The position numbers and the translations under genes were made by a program. DNA of 64,000 nucleotides, taken from NCBI RefSeq assembly GCF_000717655.1, contig NZ_JNZY01000009.1:158026-222025 (forward strand). The letters run 5' to 3'. This stretch comes from Streptomyces katrae (GTDB taxonomy: Bacteria; Actinomycetota; Actinomycetes; Streptomycetales; Streptomycetaceae). The stretch's first letter is position 1; each line of letters starts with the position of its first letter. The notes beneath the pieces were generated by a model that saw only the letters and a list, made by a program, of their open reading frames with translations, had not been told where the DNA came from and made no database searches. This document shows positions 30,266 through 39,415 of this stretch, piece after piece.

Positions 30266-30292
30266 CCGGGAGGCGCCGCGCAGCGGCAGCGC

Positions 30293-30982
30293 TCAGCGGC
30301 GGGCCGTGACGCCCGTCAGGGCTGTGACCACCGGGTCCAGGGCCTGGTTGATCTCGTCGCCGATCGAGCGGAAGAAGGTGATCGGCGCCCCGTACGGGTC
30401 GTACACCTCATCCGCGTCGGGCGACGGCGCCAGCAGCCAGCCGCGCAGCGCGGCAGCGGCCCGTACCAGCGCACGGGCCCGCTCCGCGACGCCGTCGTCG
30501 AGCGGCGGCAGCGTGGCCGGATCTATGGCCCGCACCAGCCGCGTGAACTCCTTCAGCGTGAACGTGCGCAGCCCCGCCGAGTGCCCCATCGAGATGACCT
30601 GCGCACGGTGGTCGCGCGTGGCGGTCAACACGAGGTCGGCGCGTATGACGTGCTCGTCGAGCAGCTCCCGCCCGGTGAACCCGGAGGCGTCCGCGCCGAA
30701 GTCCGCGAGCACGGCCGCCGCGTTCGCCTCCATCGGGGCGCCCTCGTGGCCCCACGTCCCCGCGCTCTCCACGATCAGGTCGCTCGCCGGGATGCCCCCC
30801 AGCCGGTGTGCCAGCGCATGCCGGGTCAGCCGCTCGGTGATGGGCGAGCGGCACACGTTGCCGGTGCTGACGTGGAGGATGCGGAAGGTGTCCCCTCCGG
30901 CTGCCGCCGGGTGGGAGTCCCCCCAGCCGTGGCTGCCGCCGGGGGTGTGCCCGCTTGCTATGCCACGCCCCTGAGGGCTCAC
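30293..30982 (-). CDS. Low-molecular-weight protein-tyrosine phosphatase
   Basis: A 229-residue member of the LMW-PTP family. After a Gly/Pro-rich head (about 1-32), the P-loop HVSTGNVCRSPITERL holds the C-x5-R catalytic motif (Cys nucleophile in VCRSP). The Asp-containing general-acid segment YDPYGAPITFF is near the C-terminus. Such enzymes dephosphorylate tyrosine kinases that control polysaccharide export. The GTG overlaps the sua5/tsaC stop by 4 bases (GTGA), so translation is coupled. It is longer than the usual about 150-180 residues. Confidence 0.88.
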   Translation of the reverse strand: MSPQGRGIASGHTPGGSHGWGDSHPAAAGGDTFRILHVSTGNVCRSPITERLTRHALAHRLGGIPASDLIVESAGTWGHEGAPMEANAAAVLADFGADASGFTGRELLDEHVIRADLVLTATRDHRAQVISMGHSAGLRTFTLKEFTRLVRAIDPATLPPLDDGVAERARALVRAAAALRGWLLAPSPDADEVYDPYGAPITFFRSIGDEINQALDPVVTALTGVTARR

Positions 30983-31626
30983 GGGGCCACCTCGAGGTCG
31001 GGTACGACCTCCCGCAGCTGCTCGGCGGTCAGCGCCCCCTCGCGCAGCAGGACGGGAACCTTCCCGGTGACGTCGACGATCGACGAGGGCTGGATCCCCG
31101 GCGTCGGACCGCCGTCCAGGTACACGGACACGGAGTCGCCCAGCATCTCGCGCGCCGCGTCGCAGTCCTCCGGCGCCGGGTGCCCGGTGAGGTTCGCCGA
31201 GGACACGGCCATCGGGCCGACCTCGGTGAGCAGCTCGATGGCGACGGGGTGCAGCGGCATGCGGACGGCCACGGTGCCGCGGGTCTCCCCCAGGTCCCAG
31301 GCGAGCGACGGCTGGTGCTTGGCGACCAGCGTCAGCGCGCCCGGCCAGAAGGCGTCGACGAGCTCCCAGGCCTGCTCGGAGAAGTCCGTGACGAGGCCGT
31401 GCAGGGTGTTCGGGGAGCCGATGAGCACGGGGGTCGGCATGTTGCGGCCGCGCCCCTTGGCGGCGAGCAGGTCGCCGACGGCCTCCGCGCTGAAGGCGTC
31501 CGCGCCGATCCCGTACAGGGTGTCGGTGGGCAGCACGACAAGCTCGCCGCGGCGCACGGCGGATGCGGCTTCACGCAGACCCGTCTTGCGGTCCGTCGCG
31601 TCGTTGCAGTCGTATCGCCGGGCCAT
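30979..31626 (-). CDS. tsaC: L-threonylcarbamoyladenylate synthase (Sua5/YwlC type)
   Basis: A 215-residue YrdC-fold enzyme that makes threonylcarbamoyl-AMP from threonine, bicarbonate and ATP for t6A modification of tRNAs reading ANN codons. The YrdC motif LVVLPTDTLYGIGADAFS and PTPVLIGS are present, together with the basic patch GRGRNMP. MARRYDCNDATDRKTGLREAA is the start at the first ATG. It lies between prmC and the phosphatase gene, an arrangement conserved in actinobacteria. Confidence 0.94.
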   Translation of the reverse strand: MARRYDCNDATDRKTGLREAASAVRRGELVVLPTDTLYGIGADAFSAEAVGDLLAAKGRGRNMPTPVLIGSPNTLHGLVTDFSEQAWELVDAFWPGALTLVAKHQPSLAWDLGETRGTVAVRMPLHPVAIELLTEVGPMAVSSANLTGHPAPEDCDAAREMLGDSVSVYLDGGPTPGIQPSSIVDVTGKVPVLLREGALTAEQLREVVPDLEVAP

Positions 31627-31675
31627 CAGCGGGACTCCTCGTGCAGCAGGGGGGTGGAGGGGTGGGTCGCGCCCG

Positions 31676-32521
31676 TCACGGCAGGGCCTTGCGGGCGGTG
31701 GCGAAGCGGGGGCGGTTGTTCAGGTCGGGGTGGTCGGCGGCGTCGGCCCAGCCGCGCTCCTCCGCGAAGATCCACGGGACCTGGCCGCCCTGGGTGTCGG
31801 CGTGCTCGATGACGACGATGCCGCCGGGCCGCAGCAGCCGGTGCGCGGTGCGCTCGATGCCGCGGATGGTGTCGAGGCCGTCCTCTCCGGAGAAGAGGGC
31901 CATCTCCGGATCGTGGTCGCGGGCCTCGGGGGCCACGTACTCCCACTCGGTGAGCGGGATGTACGGCGGGTTGGAGATCACCAGGTCGACCTGCCCGTCC
32001 AGCTCGGGCAGCGCGCTCAGCGCGTCGCCCTGGTGGACGGTGACCCGGGAGCCCTCGGCGTTCTTGCGGGTCCACCGCAGGGCGTCCTCGGACAGCTCGA
32101 CCGCGTGCACGCGCGAGCGCGGCACCTCCTGCGCCATGGCCAGTGCGATGGCGCCGGACCCGGTGCACAGGTCCACGATCATCGGCTCGACGACGTCCAT
32201 CGCCCGGACGGCGTGTATGGCCCAGTCCACGACCGACTCGGTCTCGGGCCGGGGCACGAAGACCCCGGGCCCGACCTGGAGCTCCAGGTACCGGAAGAAG
32301 GCGCGGCCGGTGATGTGCTGGAGCGGCTCGCGCGCCTCGCGGCGGGCGACGGCCTCCCAGTAGCGGGCGTCGAAGTCCGCGTCCTTGACGTGGTGCAGTT
32401 CCCCCCGCTTGACGCCGTGCACGAAGGCCGCGAGCTCCTCCGCGTCGAAGCGCGGTGAGGGCACGCCGGCGGCGGCCAGCCGCTGGGTGGCCTGGGCCAC
32501 CTCGGCAAGCAGCAAGTTCAC
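31676..32521 (-). CDS. prmC: Peptide chain release factor N5-glutamine methyltransferase
   Basis: A 281-residue methyltransferase that methylates the Gln of the GGQ motif in release factors. The N-terminal helical domain (1 to about 85) is followed by a class-I SAM domain with IVDLCTGSGAIALAMA and the catalytic VISNPPYIP motif. The GTG at 32521 begins MNLLLAEVAQATQRLAAAG. It lies 77 bases after prfA, whose product is its substrate. Confidence 0.96.
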   Translation of the reverse strand: MNLLLAEVAQATQRLAAAGVPSPRFDAEELAAFVHGVKRGELHHVKDADFDARYWEAVARREAREPLQHITGRAFFRYLELQVGPGVFVPRPETESVVDWAIHAVRAMDVVEPMIVDLCTGSGAIALAMAQEVPRSRVHAVELSEDALRWTRKNAEGSRVTVHQGDALSALPELDGQVDLVISNPPYIPLTEWEYVAPEARDHDPEMALFSGEDGLDTIRGIERTAHRLLRPGGIVVIEHADTQGGQVPWIFAEERGWADAADHPDLNNRPRFATARKALP

Positions 32522-32598
32522 GCTGGTCCTCCGGGCTGCTGTCGTACGGGGGTGGAGCGGGTGCCGGTGTCGGCGAGGTCGAGCAGGTCGGGCGGGGG

Positions 32599-33678
32599 TC
32601 AGTGCGCGGACGCCAGCTTGGCGGCCGAGTCCGCGTCGACGCAGGCCTGGATCATCGAATCGAGGTCGCCGTCGAGCACCTGGTCCAAGTTGTACGCCTT
32701 GAACCCGGTCCGGTGGTCCGAGATCCGGTTTTCCGGGAAGTTGTACGTCCGGATCTTCTCGGAGCGGTCCACCGAGCGCACCTGGCTGCGGCGCACGTCG
32801 GAGGCCTCCTGCTCGGCGGCCTCCTGGGCCGCGGCCAGCAGGCGCGACCGGAGGATGCGCATCGCCTGCTCCTTGTTCTGGAGCTGGCTCTTCTCGTTCT
32901 GGCAGGAGGCGACCACACCGGTGGGGATGTGCGTGATGCGGACGGCCGAGTCGGTGGTGTTGACGGACTGGCCGCCGGGTCCCGACGAGCGGTACACGTC
33001 GATGCGGAGGTCGTTCGGGTTGATCTCGACCTCGACCTCCTCGGCCTCCGGGGTGACGAGCACGCCGGCGGCGGAGGTGTGGATGCGGCCCTGCGACTCG
33101 GTGGCCGGAACACGCTGGACGCGGTGCACGCCGCCCTCGTACTTCATACGGGCCCAGACGCCCTGGCCGGGCTCGGTGGCACCGTTGCCGCCCTTGGTGC
33201 GGACGGAGACCTGGACGTCCTTGTAACCGCCGAGCTCGGACTCGGTGGAGTCGATGATCTCGGTCTTCCAGCCCACGCGCTCGGCGTAGCGCAGGTACAT
33301 GCGCAGCAGGTCGCCGGCGAACAGGGCGGACTCGTCGCCGCCCGCGCCCGCCTTGATCTCCAGGAGCACGTCCTTGTCGTCGCTGGGGTCGCGCGGGACG
33401 AGCAGCAGGCGGAGCTTCTCGGTGAGCTCCTCGCGCTGCGCGCTCAGTACCTTCGCCTCGGCCGCGAAATCCGGGTCGTCGGCCGCGAACTCCTTCGCCG
33501 TCTCGATGTCCTCGGCGGACTGCTTCCAGGCACGGAAGGTCGCGACGATCGGGGTCAGCTCCGCATAGCGCTTGTTGAGCTTGCGCGCGTTGGCCTGATC
33601 CGAGTGGACCGAAGGGTCGGCGAGCTTCTTCTCAAGGTCGGCGTGCTCGCCGACCAGTTCCTCGACCGCCTCGAACAT
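32599..33678 (-). CDS. prfA: Peptide chain release factor 1
   Basis: A 359-residue release factor for UAA and UAG codons. [24 protein letters not shown] is the accepted start; the frame runs upstream into non-coding sequence. The catalytic motif [25 protein letters not shown] carries GGQ, and the anticodon-like motif lies in [16 protein letters not shown] (PAT for RF1). It is downstream of rpmE and a terminator-like hairpin, and upstream of prmC. Confidence 0.97.
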   Translation of the reverse strand: MFEAVEELVGEHADLEKKLADPSVHSDQANARKLNKRYAELTPIVATFRAWKQSAEDIETAKEFAADDPDFAAEAKVLSAQREELTEKLRLLLVPRDPSDDKDVLLEIKAGAGGDESALFAGDLLRMYLRYAERVGWKTEIIDSTESELGGYKDVQVSVRTKGGNGATEPGQGVWARMKYEGGVHRVQRVPATESQGRIHTSAAGVLVTPEAEEVEVEINPNDLRIDVYRSSGPGGQSVNTTDSAVRITHIPTGVVASCQNEKSQLQNKEQAMRILRSRLLAAAQEAAEQEASDVRRSQVRSVDRSEKIRTYNFPENRISDHRTGFKAYNLDQVLDGDLDSMIQACVDADSAAKLASAH

Positions 33679-33727
33679 CGGGGGCTCCTGGGGTGAAAAG
33701 TACGAAAAAGGGCTGCGGGACGACAAA

Positions 33728-33780
33728 GGCGCCGGTCCGGCTGCCCCCGTGTGGACAGGGTGCAGCCGGGGTCCGGCGCC
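33728..33780 (-). terminator. Terminator between rpmE and prfA
   Basis: Long arms GGCGCCGG (33728-33735) plus CCGGCTGC (33737-33744), pairing with GCAGCCGG (33762-33769) and CCGGCGCC (33773-33780) with a small internal loop. The minus strand then reads TTTGTCG and CCCTTTTTCG. It probably ends or attenuates rpmE transcription. Confidence 0.75.
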
Positions 33781-33789
33781 GGGGGCTCG

Positions 33790-34008
33790 CTACTTCGAGC
33801 CGGCAGCCTTGCCGAAGCGGGCCTCGAAGCGGGCGACACGGCCACCGGTGTCGAGGATCTTCTGCTTGCCCGTGTAGAACGGGTGGCACTCGGAGCAGAC
33901 CTCGGCACGGATGGTGCCCTCGGTCAGGGTGCTACGGGTGGTGAACGACGCGCCACAGGTGCAGCTGACCTGGGTCTCGACGTACTCGGGGTGAACATCG
34001 CGCTTCAA
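33790..34008 (-). CDS. rpmE: 50S ribosomal protein L31, zinc-binding form
   Basis: A 72-residue L31 of the Cys-containing type. It holds CTCG and CSEC, the four-Cys zinc site, plus [15 protein letters not shown] near the C-terminus. The start codon is TTG with AGGAGA 5 bases upstream. The zinc-dependent form is normally used when zinc is plentiful, with a Cys-free paralogue elsewhere; that paralogue is not in this window. It is transcribed from its own promoter and followed by a terminator. Confidence 0.97.
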   Translation of the reverse strand: MKRDVHPEYVETQVSCTCGASFTTRSTLTEGTIRAEVCSECHPFYTGKQKILDTGGRVARFEARFGKAAGSK

Positions 34009-34084
34009 GGTGTCTCCTAGATTCGGGAGGGCGCCGGGTCGCAGGAGCCGAATTGCGCACTGCGTGAACCGGGGCCGACAGACC

Positions 34085-34112
34085 AGTCTGCCAGGACCGG
34101 GCTGCCTGTCAA
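34085..34112 (-). promoter_or_regulatory. rpmE promoter
   Basis: On the minus strand TTGACA (34112-34107), 16-base spacer, CAGACT (34090-34085). The -35 is a perfect vegetative match; the -10 is weaker. It would start transcription about 70 bases before the rpmE start codon. Confidence 0.6.
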
Positions 34113-34191
34113 AATTCTGAGGACGCCTCCCTCAACGGGGCGGGGGCGGCATCTATTCCGGGGTCTTGCAGAACGTCCCTGAGCAGGCTTT

Positions 34192-35298
34192 TTACGGCTG
34201 CTGGACGATCGCGCCGGCCGTTCCCTTGTCACCCATCGAGTTCGCAGTGGCCTCGGCGGGGACCGGCTGGTCGGCCAGGAGGGCGCTCCAGACCAGCTGG
34301 CACTCCTTGGCCAGCGGGGCGACCCGGTCGGCGTCGCGGGCGTCCGGACCCACCGGCAGCGTGATCATCTTCATGTCCTGGGCGTCGATGCCCTGGAGGC
34401 TCTGGGCGAAGCCCATGAGGGACTTCACGTCGCCGAGCGACTTGTCGGTGGTGAGCGCCTTGGTGCCGGTGTCGGCGAGGTCGAGCAGGCGCTTCGGGTT
34501 GTCGAAGATGCCGATGCCCCTGACCTGCTTGATCAGGGCCTTCATGAACGCCTGCTGGAGTTGTATTCGGCCCAGGTCGCTGCCGTCGCCGACGCTCTTG
34601 CGGGTCCGTACGAGGCCCAGGGCCTGCTCGCCGTTCAGCTTGTTGGGGCCGGCGGGGAGGTCGAGGTGGCTCGAGCCGTCCTTGATGGGCTTGGTGGTGG
34701 TGAGCTGGACGCCGCCGAGGTTGTCGATGATCTTCTTGAAGCCGGTGAAGTCGACCTCGATGTAGTGGTCCATGCGGATCCCCGACATCTTCTCGACGGT
34801 CTTGACCGCGCAGGCGGCCCCGCCGATGGTGAACGACTCGTTGAACTGCGAGCGCGAGCTGCCGCGGTCGGTCTTGCCGTTGCCCAGCGTGCACGGCGGC
34901 CGGTTGACCATGGTGTCGCGCGGGATCGAGACGACGGTGGCCTGCTTGTGGCCCTCGTTCAGGTGGACGATCATCGCCGTGTCGGAGCGGGCCGAGCCGC
35001 CGTCGTCCTGGCCGTACTCGGAATTCGCGCCGCCGCGGGAGTCGGAGCCGAGGACGAGGATGTCCATCGAGCCGTTGTCCACGTTCTGCGGGCGGTCGGT
35101 GCCGAGTGCCTGGTCGATGTCGACCGTCTTCAGGTTCCCGTTCAGGTGGAAGTAGAACCAGCCGAGACCCGCCCCGCCCAGGAGGACCACGCCGGCGGCG
35201 CTCCACGCGGCGATGACGAGGGCCTTGCGCCGCTTCGAGGGTTTCCGTCGGCGTCGGCCCGCGGCGCGCCGGCCGCTGCCCCTGCTGTCCTCGCTCAT
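34192..35298 (-). CDS. LCP-family (LytR-CpsA-Psr) ligase
   Basis: A 368-residue membrane enzyme that attaches undecaprenyl-linked glycopolymers to peptidoglycan. A basic cytoplasmic head ([19 protein letters not shown]) is followed by one transmembrane helix, then the LCP domain with MDILVLGSDSRGG, RSDTAMIVHL, VVSIPRDTMV, the VDFTGFKKIIDNLGG motif and NGEQALGLVRTRKSVGDGSDLGRIQLQQAFMKAL. MSEDSRGSGRR at 35298 has TGAGGAGAGC upstream and is the correct start. It fits well near the WecA-like transferase that would make its substrate. rho lies upstream on the same strand with a terminator between. Confidence 0.95.
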   Translation of the reverse strand: MSEDSRGSGRRAAGRRRRKPSKRRKALVIAAWSAAGVVLLGGAGLGWFYFHLNGNLKTVDIDQALGTDRPQNVDNGSMDILVLGSDSRGGANSEYGQDDGGSARSDTAMIVHLNEGHKQATVVSIPRDTMVNRPPCTLGNGKTDRGSSRSQFNESFTIGGAACAVKTVEKMSGIRMDHYIEVDFTGFKKIIDNLGGVQLTTTKPIKDGSSHLDLPAGPNKLNGEQALGLVRTRKSVGDGSDLGRIQLQQAFMKALIKQVRGIGIFDNPKRLLDLADTGTKALTTDKSLGDVKSLMGFAQSLQGIDAQDMKMITLPVGPDARDADRVAPLAKECQLVWSALLADQPVPAEATANSMGDKGTAGAIVQQP

Positions 35299-35649
35299 GC
35301 TCTCCTCAGTCCTGAATGCGTTTCCGGCCGCATGTCCGGCCCAGTGGCTTCCCCGCACCGCCCCCTGACACAGACGGCCGAACGCCGTCCAGGGTTCCAC
35401 GGCGGGCGTAGGCCCCGAGCCAGGTGCGCTGTGGTGGCCGGGGCGGGAGGAGCGCGCCGCCGCGCCGCTCCCACCTGCGGTTTCCCGGGGGGACGCACGG
35501 CGCGGCTGCGAGGTTCACGAAAACCGCGAGTGTGGCGAAGCTCGCACCTGAGGAAAACACGAGAAAGCGCCTGAAAACCGCCGAAAACACGGGACCGCCC
35601 CCACCGCGTGTGCGGTGGGGGCGGCCTCGGTGATGCGGTGCGGCGACGG
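35299..35649 (-). other. 351-bp gap between rho and the LCP gene
   Basis: Holds the rho terminator (35595-35624), a T-rich stretch with repeated CGTGTTTTC/CGGTTTTC on the minus strand just beyond it, and presumably the LCP promoter nearer 35300-35400. No credible gene is seen; frames on either strand here lack start sites and codon bias. Confidence 0.6.
35595..35624 (-). terminator. rho gene terminator
   Basis: Perfect 13-bp arms CCGCCCCCACCGC / GCGGTGGGGGCGG with a GTGT loop, located just after the rho stop. On the minus strand it is followed by TCCCGTGTTTTCGGCGG and TTTTCAGG, i.e. loose T runs. Confidence 0.9.
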
Positions 35650-37746
35650 TCAGTCGTCGTTCTTGCCGGACGGGGTCGTCTTGGCGATCTGCATCAGGAA
35701 CTCGGCGTTCGACTTCGTCTGCTTCATCTTGTCGAGCAGGAGCTCGATGGCCTGCTGCGAGTCGAGCGCGTGCAGCACCCGGCGCAGCTTCCAGACGATG
35801 GCGAGCTCCTCGCTGTTGAGGAGGATCTCCTCCTTGCGGGTGCCCGACGGGTCGACGTCGACGGCCGGGAAGATGCGCTTGTCGGCGAGCTTCCGGTCGA
35901 GCTTGAGCTCCATGTTGCCGGTGCCCTTGAACTCCTCGAAGATCACCTCGTCCATGCGCGAGCCGGTGTCGACCAGCGCGGTGGCCAGGATGGTCAGCGA
36001 GCCGCCGTCCTCGATGTTGCGCGCGGCACCGAAGAAGCGCTTCGGCGGGTACAGCGCGGTCGAGTCGACACCACCGGACAGGATGCGGCCGGAGGCGGGC
36101 GCCGCGAGGTTGTACGCGCGGCCCAGACGGGTGATGGAGTCCAGCAGGACGACCACGTCGTGACCCAGCTCGACGAGGCGCTTGGCGCGCTCGATGGCCA
36201 GCTCGGCGACGGTGGTGTGGTCCTCGGCGGGGCGGTCGAAGGTCGAGGAGATGACCTCGCCCTTGACCGACCGCTGCATGTCGGTGACCTCTTCCGGACG
36301 CTCGTCGACCAGGACGACCATCAGGTGGCACTCGGGGTTGTTCGTGGTGATCGCGTTGGCGATCGCCTGCATGATCATGGTCTTGCCGGTCTTCGGCGGG
36401 GCCACGATCAGGCCTCGCTGGCCCTTTCCGATCGGCGACACGAGGTCGATGATGCGGGTCGTCAGCACGCCCGGGTCGGTCTCCAGACGGAGCCGGTCCT
36501 GGGGGTACAGCGGGGTCAGCTTCTGGAACTCCGGTCGGCCGCGGCCGGATTCGGGCGCCATGCCGTTCACGGAGTCCAGACGCACGAGGGCGTTGAACTT
36601 CTCGCGGCGCTCGCCGTCCTTGGGCTGGCGCACGGCACCGGTGGTGTGGTCGCCCTTGCGCAGACCCGCCTTGCGGACCTGGGCGAGGGAGACGTACACG
36701 TCGTTGGGGCCGGGCAGGTAGCCCGAGGTCCGGATGAACGCGTAGTTGTCGAGGATGTCCAGGATGCCCGCGACGGGGATCAGGACGTCGTCGTCGGCGA
36801 CCTGCGGCTCGTTCGGCGCGAACTCGTCGCGGCCACGACGGCCCCGGCGGTCGCGGTAGCGGCCGCGACGGCCACGACGACCGCCTTCGTCGTCGAAGTC
36901 GTCCTGCGGGCCGTTGTCCTGGGGGCCCTGACGGTCCTGACGGCCCTGCTGCTGACGGTCCTGACGGCCGCCCTGCTGCTGGCGGTCCTGACGGTCCGCA
37001 CGGCCGCCGCCCTGGCCGCCCTGACCCTGGCCGCCCTGGCCCTGGCCCTGGGCGCCCTGGCCCGGCTCGTCGGCCTTGGCACCGCGGTCACGGCGGTCGC
37101 GCCGGCCGTCCCCGCGCTCGGCACGGTCCCCGCGGTCCCCGCGGTCGCGGCGGTCGCGCCGGCCGCGGCCCTCGCCCTCCTGGGCGGGCGCGGAGACGGC
37201 GGTCGCGGCCTCGGCCTTGACCTCGGCGGGCGCGGTGGTGGTGGCGGTCTCGGTCTTCGCCTCGACCTGCACGGCGGCGGGAGCCGCGGTCTCCGGGCTG
37301 CCGGAGGGGGCCGTGGCCCGACGGCGGCGGCGCTCGCCGACCGGCGCGTCGTCGCTGGCAGGCTGGCCCGGGATCTCGATCTGCGCCTGCGCGGCAGGCT
37401 TCTCGGCGGGCGCCTCGGCGGCGGCCTCACCCGTACGGGCCTTGCTGGTGGCGCGGCGCTTCGGCTTGGCCTCGGCGGCGTCGGCCGCGGGAGCCGCGGC
37501 CTTGGGGGCACCACTGCCCGCCTGCGCCTCCTTGATGACCTCGATCAGCTGGCTCTTGCGCATCCGCGCGGTGCCCCTGATACCGAGGCCCGACGCGACC
37601 TGCTGCAGCTCGGCCAGGACCATGCCCTCGAGGCCGGTGCCGGAGCGGCGCCGCCGTCCGGCAGTGGTCGCCGCGGCGCCCGCGGCGGGGGCACTGGTGT
37701 CGACATTGGTGTCGGCAGCGCCCATCAGATCGGTGGTGTCGCTCAC
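35650..37746 (-). CDS. rho: Transcription termination factor Rho (with long actinobacterial insertion)
   Basis: A 698-residue RNA-dependent ATPase helicase. The N-terminal Rho_N helical part ([21 protein letters not shown]) is separated from the RNA-binding cold-shock domain by an insertion of roughly 270 residues rich first in Ala/Glu/Lys and then in Arg, Asp, Gly and Gln ([15 protein letters not shown] and [12 protein letters not shown] repeats). The core has [19 protein letters not shown], Walker [12 protein letters not shown], and the [19 protein letters not shown]-binding Q/R-loop region. The GTG at 37746 ([14 protein letters not shown]) with GAAGGA upstream is the start. High-GC actinobacterial Rho commonly has such an insertion. 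Confidence 0.97.
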   Translation of the reverse strand: MSDTTDLMGAADTNVDTSAPAAGAAATTAGRRRRSGTGLEGMVLAELQQVASGLGIRGTARMRKSQLIEVIKEAQAGSGAPKAAAPAADAAEAKPKRRATSKARTGEAAAEAPAEKPAAQAQIEIPGQPASDDAPVGERRRRRATAPSGSPETAAPAAVQVEAKTETATTTAPAEVKAEAATAVSAPAQEGEGRGRRDRRDRGDRGDRAERGDGRRDRRDRGAKADEPGQGAQGQGQGGQGQGGQGGGRADRQDRQQQGGRQDRQQQGRQDRQGPQDNGPQDDFDDEGGRRGRRGRYRDRRGRRGRDEFAPNEPQVADDDVLIPVAGILDILDNYAFIRTSGYLPGPNDVYVSLAQVRKAGLRKGDHTTGAVRQPKDGERREKFNALVRLDSVNGMAPESGRGRPEFQKLTPLYPQDRLRLETDPGVLTTRIIDLVSPIGKGQRGLIVAPPKTGKTMIMQAIANAITTNNPECHLMVVLVDERPEEVTDMQRSVKGEVISSTFDRPAEDHTTVAELAIERAKRLVELGHDVVVLLDSITRLGRAYNLAAPASGRILSGGVDSTALYPPKRFFGAARNIEDGGSLTILATALVDTGSRMDEVIFEEFKGTGNMELKLDRKLADKRIFPAVDVDPSGTRKEEILLNSEELAIVWKLRRVLHALDSQQAIELLLDKMKQTKSNAEFLMQIAKTTPSGKNDD

Positions 37747-38168
37747 GAAGGGTCCTTCCCTGGAGCGGACGTCGGCCTGTCTGGCTCGGCGACCGGTTGT
37801 GCTGTCCGACAACGGTCCTAGGTGTAGACCGTGCCGGGGCGGTGGTCCGCCGAGAGAGATACGGCGGAGAGAACGTGCATGGGTGGTTCCGGCGAGAAGC
37901 CCCCGAGCTGGAAGCGTGGGAATGTCACGCCGATTCCGGAGCGTGCTCGAAACTGCTGGAAGCGATCAAAGCAGTCGGGGAGGCTCCCGGAAGAAAGGTG
38001 GTCCCGAATGGGGACACTGAGCACCGAGCCATGGCGGCTTCGGCTGCACACTTGAGAGTAACACTACCGGATCCAACAGATATTCCCCCTCTCAATCACC
38101 GGCAATCGCGCCTTCCGCGCGGGCGGCCTGCCCTGACCGCCCGCCCCTGGCGGGTATGCCCGTACGGC
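37747..38168 (-). other. 422-bp gap between thrB and rho
   Basis: Contains the thrB terminator (38119-38144), an AT-richer patch (38050-38095) that may hold the rho promoter, and a 7-bp leader hairpin TCCGCCG/CGGCGGA (37846-37868) about 100 bases before the rho start. rho is autoregulated in other bacteria, and a long leader would fit. No gene is seen. Confidence 0.55.
38119..38144 (-). terminator. Probable thrB terminator
   Basis: 8-bp arms GCGGGCGG (38119-38126) and CCGCCCGC (38137-38144) with a 10-base loop, 25 bases after the thrB stop on the minus strand. Confidence 0.55.
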
Positions 38169-39095
38169 CTAGCCGCCCTGGGTGCCCAGCGGAAGTACGC
38201 TCGCGCCCGCGGCGTCGAGGGCGAGCCGGTTCGCCGCCCATCCCTCGCCCGCGAGCTGCGCGACCTTGTCGGCCGCGCCGTTGTCGACCAGCGCGAGGAC
38301 CGTGGGGCCCGCGCCGGAGATGACCGCGGGGATGCCGTCCGCCCGCAGCCGGTTGACGAGTGCCACGCTCTCGGGCATCGCCGGGGACCGGTACTCCTGG
38401 TGGAGCCGGTCTTCGGTGGCCGGCAGCAGCAACTCGGGACGCCTGGTCAGGGCTTCGACGAGCAGGGCTGCACGACCTGCGTTGACGGCCGCATCCACGT
38501 GCGGGACGTTGCGCGGCAGCAGGCCGCGCGCGGTCTCCGTCAGGACCGGCTTGGAGGGGACGAAGACCACCGGAACGATGGAATCGGCGGGCTCCATACG
38601 GATCGCCTTGGCGCTGCCGCCGTCCATCCAGGCGAGGGTGAAACCGCCGAGGAGACAGGCGGCGACGTTGTCGGGGTGGCCCTCGATCTCGGTGGCGAGT
38701 TCGAGCAGGGCCGCGTCGTCGAGCTTGGCCTCTCCGCCTATGGTCACGGCGCGGGCGGCGACGATGCCGGCGCAGATGGCGGCCGAGGAGGACCCGAGGC
38801 CGCGGCCGTGCGGGATGCGGTTGGCGCAGACGACCTCGAGGCCGCGCGGCTGGCCGCCCAGCAGGTCGAAGGCGGTGCGCATGGAGCGTACGAGCAGGTG
38901 GCTCTCGTCCCGCGGGAGGGTGTCGGCGCCCTCGCCCGCGATGTCGATGTTCAGGCCGGAGTCGGCCACCCGGACGACCACGTCGTCGTAGAGCCCCAGG
39001 GCCAGGCCGAGGGCGTCGAAGCCCGGGCCGAGGTTGGCACTGCTGGCGGGGACGCGCACCCGTACGGCGGCGGCGCGGAACGCTGGACCGGCCAT
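38169..39095 (-). CDS. thrB: Homoserine kinase
   Basis: A 308-residue GHMP kinase that phosphorylates homoserine on the way to threonine. The start MAGPAFRAAAVRVRVPASSANLGPGFDALGLALGLYD has the family SSANLGPGFD segment, and the P-loop-like motif IPHGRGLGSSSAAICAGIVAA follows. GTEIEGHPDNVAACLLGG and AVISGAGPTVLAL are also conserved. AAGGAG lies 12 bases upstream, a little far. It is separated from thrC by 320 bases with a terminator, so it may have its own promoter. Confidence 0.96.
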   Translation of the reverse strand: MAGPAFRAAAVRVRVPASSANLGPGFDALGLALGLYDDVVVRVADSGLNIDIAGEGADTLPRDESHLLVRSMRTAFDLLGGQPRGLEVVCANRIPHGRGLGSSSAAICAGIVAARAVTIGGEAKLDDAALLELATEIEGHPDNVAACLLGGFTLAWMDGGSAKAIRMEPADSIVPVVFVPSKPVLTETARGLLPRNVPHVDAAVNAGRAALLVEALTRRPELLLPATEDRLHQEYRSPAMPESVALVNRLRADGIPAVISGAGPTVLALVDNGAADKVAQLAGEGWAANRLALDAAGASVLPLGTQGG

Positions 39096-39415
39096 CGTCC
39101 GATGACACTCCTTGTGACTGTGCGAGACGAGATCTTCGCTGGCTCGCTGCGAATGTACTGGAGAACGTACGACACCCGAAGGCCCGCTGGGCAGCACCAC
39201 GGTCATATGCGCGGTGGCGGATGTAAGTACAGCGTATCGAAGGAAGGTTCTCTCGCGACATAGGGCGCACAGGAGGCGCACGATGCGTGTCGGTGTCTTC
39301 CGGTGGATTGCGCTGGACGCCGTTGACTTTTGTGCCGTACGACCTGAGTTGCCGGATTGCGGAGGCGTTCCGGAACCCGGCAACTCAGGGTGCAGCCACG
39401 GGTGGTCGGACCGGG
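39096..39415 (-). other. 320-bp gap between thrC and thrB
   Basis: Holds a strong hairpin (39343-39389) just after thrC and, nearer thrB, a minus-strand TACATT hexamer (about 39153-39158) that could be a -10 box. The thrC-thrB spacing is unusual for an operon. No credible gene is seen. Confidence 0.55.
39343..39389 (-). terminator. Terminator after thrC
   Basis: 13-bp perfect arms CCTGAGTTGCCGG (39343-39355) and CCGGCAACTCAGG (39377-39389), with the palindrome TTCCGGAA in the loop. On the minus strand it lies 27 bases after the thrC stop. Confidence 0.8.

Noticed and set aside
30109..30292. Glycine riboswitch near glyA
   Set aside because: The stretch is downstream of the phosphatase control region and holds only a GC-rich repeat; no aptamer pattern is seen.
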